In this document: positions 60,038 to 64,000 of the stretch, in pieces
How the letters are laid out: each line of letters begins with the position of its first letter
How positions within the stretch are numbered: position 1 is the first letter of the stretch
NCBI RefSeq assembly: GCF_004216775.1
Contig: NZ_SGXF01000001.1
Span: 1,104,828 to 1,168,827 of the forward strand
Length of the DNA: 64,000 nucleotides
Source: Cuneatibacter caecimuris
Lineage (GTDB): Bacteria > Bacillota > Clostridia > Lachnospirales > Lachnospiraceae
Direction of reading: 5' to 3'
The notes under the pieces: model-generated
What the model saw: the letters and a program-made list of their open reading frames with translations, nothing else
What the model was told of the DNA's origin: nothing
The model's database searches: none
Program-made: the position numbers and the translations under genes

Positions 60038-61150
60038 TCAGGATGAAGTTCCCATCACATCAATAATGATATATTCACAGGGCGCTCCTGTTTTCAGCGG
60101 ATAACCCCAGCCTGCTATTCCGGAGCTCACAATCACCTGTAAGTTATTAATTTTTCTTATACCATAGTTCATCTCATTAACGCCAAAAAATTCCATTACC
60201 GGTCCGGTGGGCCACATCTGCCCGCCATGCGTATGTCCTGAAACTTGCAGGTCAATTCCTGCAGCAGCATTTGCCTCAAGGCCCACAGGCTGATGGTCCA
60301 GGAGCAAAATAAATCTGTCATTTTCCGCCTGCGCCGCCAGCTCTCCGATCTCCGTTCTGTCCATTCTGCCGGCATCCTTTCGGCCGATCACCGCCAGATC
60401 AGCGCCCACCACCATAACTTCATCTTCCAGCACCATGATACCGTTGTTTAAAAGAGTATCCCGCAGTTCTCCCGACGTATAGGACGGGTCCTGTCTGTAC
60501 AAATTTGGATCGTGGTTTCCAAATACATAAAATGTCCCATAGGTACTGTTTATACCGCCCAGCACCGCTGCTGCCCGCTCCATTTCCGCTCTGGAAGTAC
60601 TTTCGTCAAAGATATCGCCTCCCAGAACAACCAGATCCAGAACCTGCTTCTCCGCTTCATCACAAATTTCCTTCAGTCTGGCGGCATCCATATTCACCCC
60701 TAAATGCAGGTCTGTTATGGCCAGAATGCGAAGAGACTGTCCTGCCTCTAATTTACTGCTGTAAACTGTATAATCTTTTTCTATAATATGGTGCATATTA
60801 TAATAGCCGTATCCCAGCATCATCCCCACCAGAACCAGGCCCGGCAAATAGCTGTGGGAGAGCACATACCAGCATCTGCTTTTTCCCCACCTGCTTCTGT
60901 ACAGGAGCAGGTGCAGAAGCATTGTGATCCCACAGGCTGCCAGCAGGCAGAGCGCTGCTACAGCGCCGAAGCCGTATACAGGCCAGATCATCAGCCCGCT
61001 GGCCAATCCGGCTGCCCCGCTCAGCGCACGGCTGCCCCAGCTTCCCTTTTTCAATCCGAATAGCTCAAAAAACCTTCTGTAAACAAAATAAAAGCAAAAC
61101 GCCGCAGCCGCGATCAGGCAGGCGTTCAACAGGTAAAAATTCCAACGCAT
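60038..61150 (-). CDS. Membrane-anchored metallophosphoesterase
   Basis: 370 residues. Four N-terminal membrane helices (about 5-125) and a calcineurin-like phosphoesterase domain with all metal-ligand motifs: TDLHLG, GGDIFD, VFGNHDPN, LLDHQP and SGHTHGGQ. The fold and layout match YkuE/YaeI-type enzymes; substrate unknown. The start is ATG 61150 with GAGGGAG; the upstream frame to 61186 lacks a site. Confidence 0.88.
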   Translation of the reverse strand: MRWNFYLLNACLIAAAAFCFYFVYRRFFELFGLKKGSWGSRALSGAAGLASGLMIWPVYGFGAVAALCLLAACGITMLLHLLLYRSRWGKSRCWYVLSHSYLPGLVLVGMMLGYGYYNMHHIIEKDYTVYSSKLEAGQSLRILAITDLHLGVNMDAARLKEICDEAEKQVLDLVVLGGDIFDESTSRAEMERAAAVLGGINSTYGTFYVFGNHDPNLYRQDPSYTSGELRDTLLNNGIMVLEDEVMVVGADLAVIGRKDAGRMDRTEIGELAAQAENDRFILLLDHQPVGLEANAAAGIDLQVSGHTHGGQMWPTGPVMEFFGVNEMNYGIRKINNLQVIVSSGIAGWGYPLKTGAPCEYIIIDVMGTSS

Positions 61151-61265
61151 TTTTCCGGCTCCCTCTCTTCCCATTTTAATCAGCATTGCCTTTTTCTATT
61201 CTAACATTGTAACCCAGCTTGAGGTCAAGAGATTTTTGGAATTAAAATTCAGAAAAGCATGAATC

Positions 61266-61303
61266 AGAAAGGGCCTCCGCTGTTTCCGGCGGAAGCCCTT
61301 TCT
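61266..61303 (-). terminator. Terminator of the FIVAR surface protein gene
   Basis: A 15-bp stem (61266-61280 with 61289-61303) that is fully paired, with one G-U, only as minus-strand RNA. A weak T-rich tail follows. Confidence 0.65.
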
Positions 61304-61331
61304 AATTCAATTTCAGGAGAGAAACTGTTGA

Positions 61332-64000
61332 TTAACCAATATTTCTTTTCTTTTTACTGATGCCGATGCCTGCCGCGATCATTACCGCAACTCCTGCCAG
61401 CAACATGAGCAGATAGCTCCACAGCACAGTGCTGTCGCCGGTGGGTACGGAAGGATCAGTAGGATCGGTAGGATCGGTGGGCGTTTCTGCCTTAACCAGC
61501 TTGCCTTCTGCTGCCTTCAGGCCATCAATCGCGTCCTGGACCTCTTTTTCGGTTACGGAATCTGCATTCAGCACTCTTTCCGCTTCTTTCATTGCAGCAT
61601 CGAAATCTTTCCAGCTCTCTGCGGTGTAGTCTTCCTTGTTCCGCTTCAGGTACTGCTCATACAGCCCCTGCAATTCATATCTGTCAGGGTCTTCCGGAGC
61701 AGGCTCGCCGTTCTTAGTCAAGCCCCTTACCGCTGCATCCAGCCTGCTCAGAGCGCCGTCTACCATATCCTGCGTAGCGGCTTTGTTCTCCAGAATGCCT
61801 TTGGCATTGGCCAGAGCCGCCTGGAATTCATTCCAGCTATCCTCTGTGTAATTATCGTTTGCTTTGTCTTTGTTCTGCGCATACAGAGTATCCAGAGCGT
61901 TCTTATCAACTTCACCGGGGTTCGGGCCAGGGCCTTCGCTCTTTGTCAGCGCGTTGTAAGTATCGATCAGAGCCTGTTCCGCATCATCTACCTGGGTCTG
62001 GGTCACTTCATCAGATTTCAGGTATTCTGCTGCTTTTGCCAGAGCCGCCTGGAAAGCGTTCCAGGTATCCTCTGTATAGCCATCGTTCTTGGTGTCCTTC
62101 AGAGCGTTATAAGCCTTCAGCAGATCGTCTTTCTTAACTTCCGCCTTCTTCAGGGCTTCCTTGGCATCTGTAAGGGCCTGCACCGCCAGGTCTACTTCTG
62201 ACTGCAGAGCATCCTTATTGTCGAGAACCTTCTTCGCTTCCTTCAGCATGTTCTGGAAGTGGTTCCAGGAATCTGTATCGTAGTTATCATTTTCAATCTG
62301 GAAGTACTCGTCATACAGTTCCTGCAGTTTGTCTTTATTTACGCTAGGCTTTTCAGTCAGGCCTGTGTATGCCTGATCCAGCACATACTCAGCGGACAGA
62401 ATCTGCGGCGCGGTAGCATCCGGATCATCCAGAACAGCCTTTGCGTTATCAAGAGCGGTCTTGAACAGTATCCAGCTCTCTGCTGTATAGTTATCTGCTT
62501 TTACAGCGGACATATCATTAAACATCTTCTGAAGAACCACCTTATCGGGATTCTGCTGTACAGTCAGGCCATTCACTGCATCCAGCAGCACCTGAGCAGC
62601 GTATTCAGCCTGTTCTGTGGTTGCTGTATCAGAATTCAGCACGCTCTCTGCCAGAGCCAGAGCATCCTTGTATGCCTTCCAGCTGTCTGCCGTATAACCG
62701 GCATCTGCCAGATCTTTGTTTGTATTATAGACTGTCTTCAGCGCTTCTTTGTCAGCAGGCTGAGTTTCCTCTGTCCGCAGTCCGTATACTGCCATCTGCA
62801 GTGTCTGGAACGCCTTGTCAACATTCTTCTGTGTTGCGTTAGGATTGCCCAGTGCTTCTGCTGCTTCCAGCAGGCCGTTTCTGAATGCCAGCCAGCTGTC
62901 TGCTGTGTAATTCTGGTTCTCCTTGTCTCTATTGGCATTGTACAGAGCCTGCAGAGCTGCCTTATCCACACCGGCTTCCACATTTACTGTAATGCTTACA
63001 TTCAGAGAAATGGATTCTTCCGGCTGAACCACGCCTGCCGGCAGGGTAACAATACCAGGCACGGTAAAGGTCTGCGCCTTTTTGCTGGCTGCGTCGTATA
63101 CTGCCTTGCTGCGGTCCCATACCACGTCCGCGTCCACATTACCGCCGTCTGTTACCAGAGTCATGGTGTCGGGAAGCGCGATCTGATCAATAGGAGTTCC
63201 GTTTTCAATCCCCTTTACATCGCCTGCGGGCATTACTTCAACCAGTGTGCGGTTTTTCACATTCACTGTGATCTCAGCCTTCAGATCATCGATGTTCAGG
63301 ATTCCTTCCGGCAGAACGAAGGTACCGGTCAGCTGGTAGCTGCCAACTTCATCCGCCTTATAATTTGTGGTATCCCATTTTACTTCAATATCTGCCAGGG
63401 TTCCGCCGTTCTTCAGGCCAACCTTCAGGGTTTCGGGCAGATTCAGGTCTTCTGCAGCTGTTCCGTAGAATGCGTCTGCAGGAGCAGGGTTCTCCACGCT
63501 GTAGATTGTAGGAACTTTTATTGCATCGCCGGACATCTGGTAGTCATGAACGCCGACCACTTTGTTTCCGACTACTTCTACGATACTCAGCCACTGTTCA
63601 GGATAGATTGTTACCTGATCCATGCTGTTGAGCTCATTGCTGTAAGCTTCAGGCTTTTCAACTGCAAATCCGTTCTGCTTCAGAGCTGTCTGCTGCTCCT
63701 TGGATACTGCGTAGAAGTACTGATGTCCTTCTTCCAGATCTGCGAAGGATACTTCTGCTTTGTAGGTTTCATCGTTATAGTTTACTGAAACTGCTTTGCT
63801 CAGGTCGCTGAGGGTTTCTGCATTCTTCTGAACGCCGATATCATCCACGAACATCTCATTTTCACCGGTATTGGATACCATAATACTTACTCTGGTATCA
63901 TTTTCACCGGTTGTAAACTGCAGGAATCTTCTTGTCGTTCCTGACCAGCTGGCACTCTTATTGGCTACTTCCGCGATCTCGTCCCCGCCCTGCAATCCTA
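61332..64000 (-). CDS. Cell-wall surface protein with Ig-like and seven FIVAR modules, 3' part
   Basis: The frame is open at the right edge; about 889 residues are visible. In order: a carbohydrate-binding-like segment, at least two Big_4 bacterial Ig-like domains (EVKWDTTNYKADEVGSYQLT), and seven FIVAR modules of about 70 residues (core DNYTEDSWNEFQAALANAK). These are followed by a PTDPTDPTDP linker and the C-terminal PTGDS, a hydrophobic helix and KKKRN. This is a variant sortase signal (no LPXTG), as is common in Lachnospiraceae. It probably anchors an enzyme or adhesin; the catalytic part, if any, lies outside the window. Confidence 0.88.
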   Translation of the reverse strand, partial: GLQGGDEIAEVANKSASWSGTTRRFLQFTTGENDTRVSIMVSNTGENEMFVDDIGVQKNAETLSDLSKAVSVNYNDETYKAEVSFADLEEGHQYFYAVSKEQQTALKQNGFAVEKPEAYSNELNSMDQVTIYPEQWLSIVEVVGNKVVGVHDYQMSGDAIKVPTIYSVENPAPADAFYGTAAEDLNLPETLKVGLKNGGTLADIEVKWDTTNYKADEVGSYQLTGTFVLPEGILNIDDLKAEITVNVKNRTLVEVMPAGDVKGIENGTPIDQIALPDTMTLVTDGGNVDADVVWDRSKAVYDAASKKAQTFTVPGIVTLPAGVVQPEESISLNVSITVNVEAGVDKAALQALYNANRDKENQNYTADSWLAFRNGLLEAAEALGNPNATQKNVDKAFQTLQMAVYGLRTEETQPADKEALKTVYNTNKDLADAGYTADSWKAYKDALALAESVLNSDTATTEQAEYAAQVLLDAVNGLTVQQNPDKVVLQKMFNDMSAVKADNYTAESWILFKTALDNAKAVLDDPDATAPQILSAEYVLDQAYTGLTEKPSVNKDKLQELYDEYFQIENDNYDTDSWNHFQNMLKEAKKVLDNKDALQSEVDLAVQALTDAKEALKKAEVKKDDLLKAYNALKDTKNDGYTEDTWNAFQAALAKAAEYLKSDEVTQTQVDDAEQALIDTYNALTKSEGPGPNPGEVDKNALDTLYAQNKDKANDNYTEDSWNEFQAALANAKGILENKAATQDMVDGALSRLDAAVRGLTKNGEPAPEDPDRYELQGLYEQYLKRNKEDYTAESWKDFDAAMKEAERVLNADSVTEKEVQDAIDGLKAAEGKLVKAETPTDPTDPTDPSVPTGDSTVLWSYLLMLLAGVAVMIAAGIGISKKKRNIG

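Noticed and set aside
61800-63000. Repeats of about 210 bp
   Set aside because: They are FIVAR protein modules, not an independent DNA repeat.
62259-63788. Open frame of 509 codons on the plus strand
   Set aside because: Antisense shadow of the FIVAR surface protein; Cys/Ile/Leu-rich composition typical of the complement of repetitive Ala/Asp/Lys codons, with no family match and no ribosome-binding site.
1-64000. tRNA or rRNA genes
   Set aside because: No T-loop GTTCRA with matching acceptor stem and no rRNA core sequence was noticed in the intergenic regions; short tRNA genes could still be missed by eye.

Overview
The window looks like chromosomal DNA of a spore-forming, monoderm Clostridia member, most likely family Lachnospiraceae. 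The evidence is the sporulation genes (spoIIE, yabP, yabQ, spoVT), a long Bacillus/Clostridia-type SRP RNA, the order recR-ybaB-dnaX, and the cluster ftsH-hpt-tilS-spoIIE-divIC-yabQ-yabP-yabO-hup-spoVT. Sugar ABC transporters with YesM/YesN-type regulators and a seven-FIVAR wall protein fit a carbohydrate-using gut anaerobe. Genus and species cannot be read from the sequence.

Layout. 1-9.4 kb: end of an RND efflux pump with a coiled-coil insert, an ECF S component, a MerR-controlled hydrolase and aldo/keto reductase pair, a PPOX protein, a decayed methyltransferase, a YgiQ radical SAM enzyme with a small Cys-rich partner, and mannonate dehydratase. 9.3-16 kb: an aldo/keto reductase, a leuA fused to an AraC DNA-binding domain, a TPR protein with a degenerate AAA+ module, and about 1.2 kb without a gene that holds a promoter-to-terminator unit likely to encode a large structured RNA. 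16-24 kb: M18 aminopeptidase, recR-ybaB-dnaX, phosphofructokinase, a BceB-like permease without its ATPase, and the SRP RNA.

24-34 kb is an accessory island with an AT-rich right half. It holds a small sigma-like regulator and a 1155-residue protein with an NlpC/P60 domain, a SleB-like domain, eight SH3b repeats, an unknown domain and a C-terminal membrane helix. Convergent to it is a tandem array of eight YcxB-like membrane genes, one broken by a single-base deletion. Degenerate group II intron ends and block duplications lie in the array.

34-51 kb is mainly sugar handling: a TIM-barrel isomerase, YitT and MATE membrane proteins, a MalF/MalG/binding-protein operon, and a second binding protein with a cupin and a YesM/YesN two-component system that probably senses and controls uptake. 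A small XRE/coiled-coil operon sits between them, followed upstream by a diguanylate cyclase and a GH13 amylase. 51-61 kb is the housekeeping and sporulation cluster, all on the minus strand, with an unusual 21-bp-spaced promoter before spoIIE. 61.3-64 kb is the 3' part of a large wall-anchored protein.

Most promising for something new: the LeuA-AraC fusion, the SH3b-hydrolase/YcxB island, the large RNA candidate near 15.1-15.9 kb, and a palindromic repeat found twice, each time abutting a terminator T-tract.
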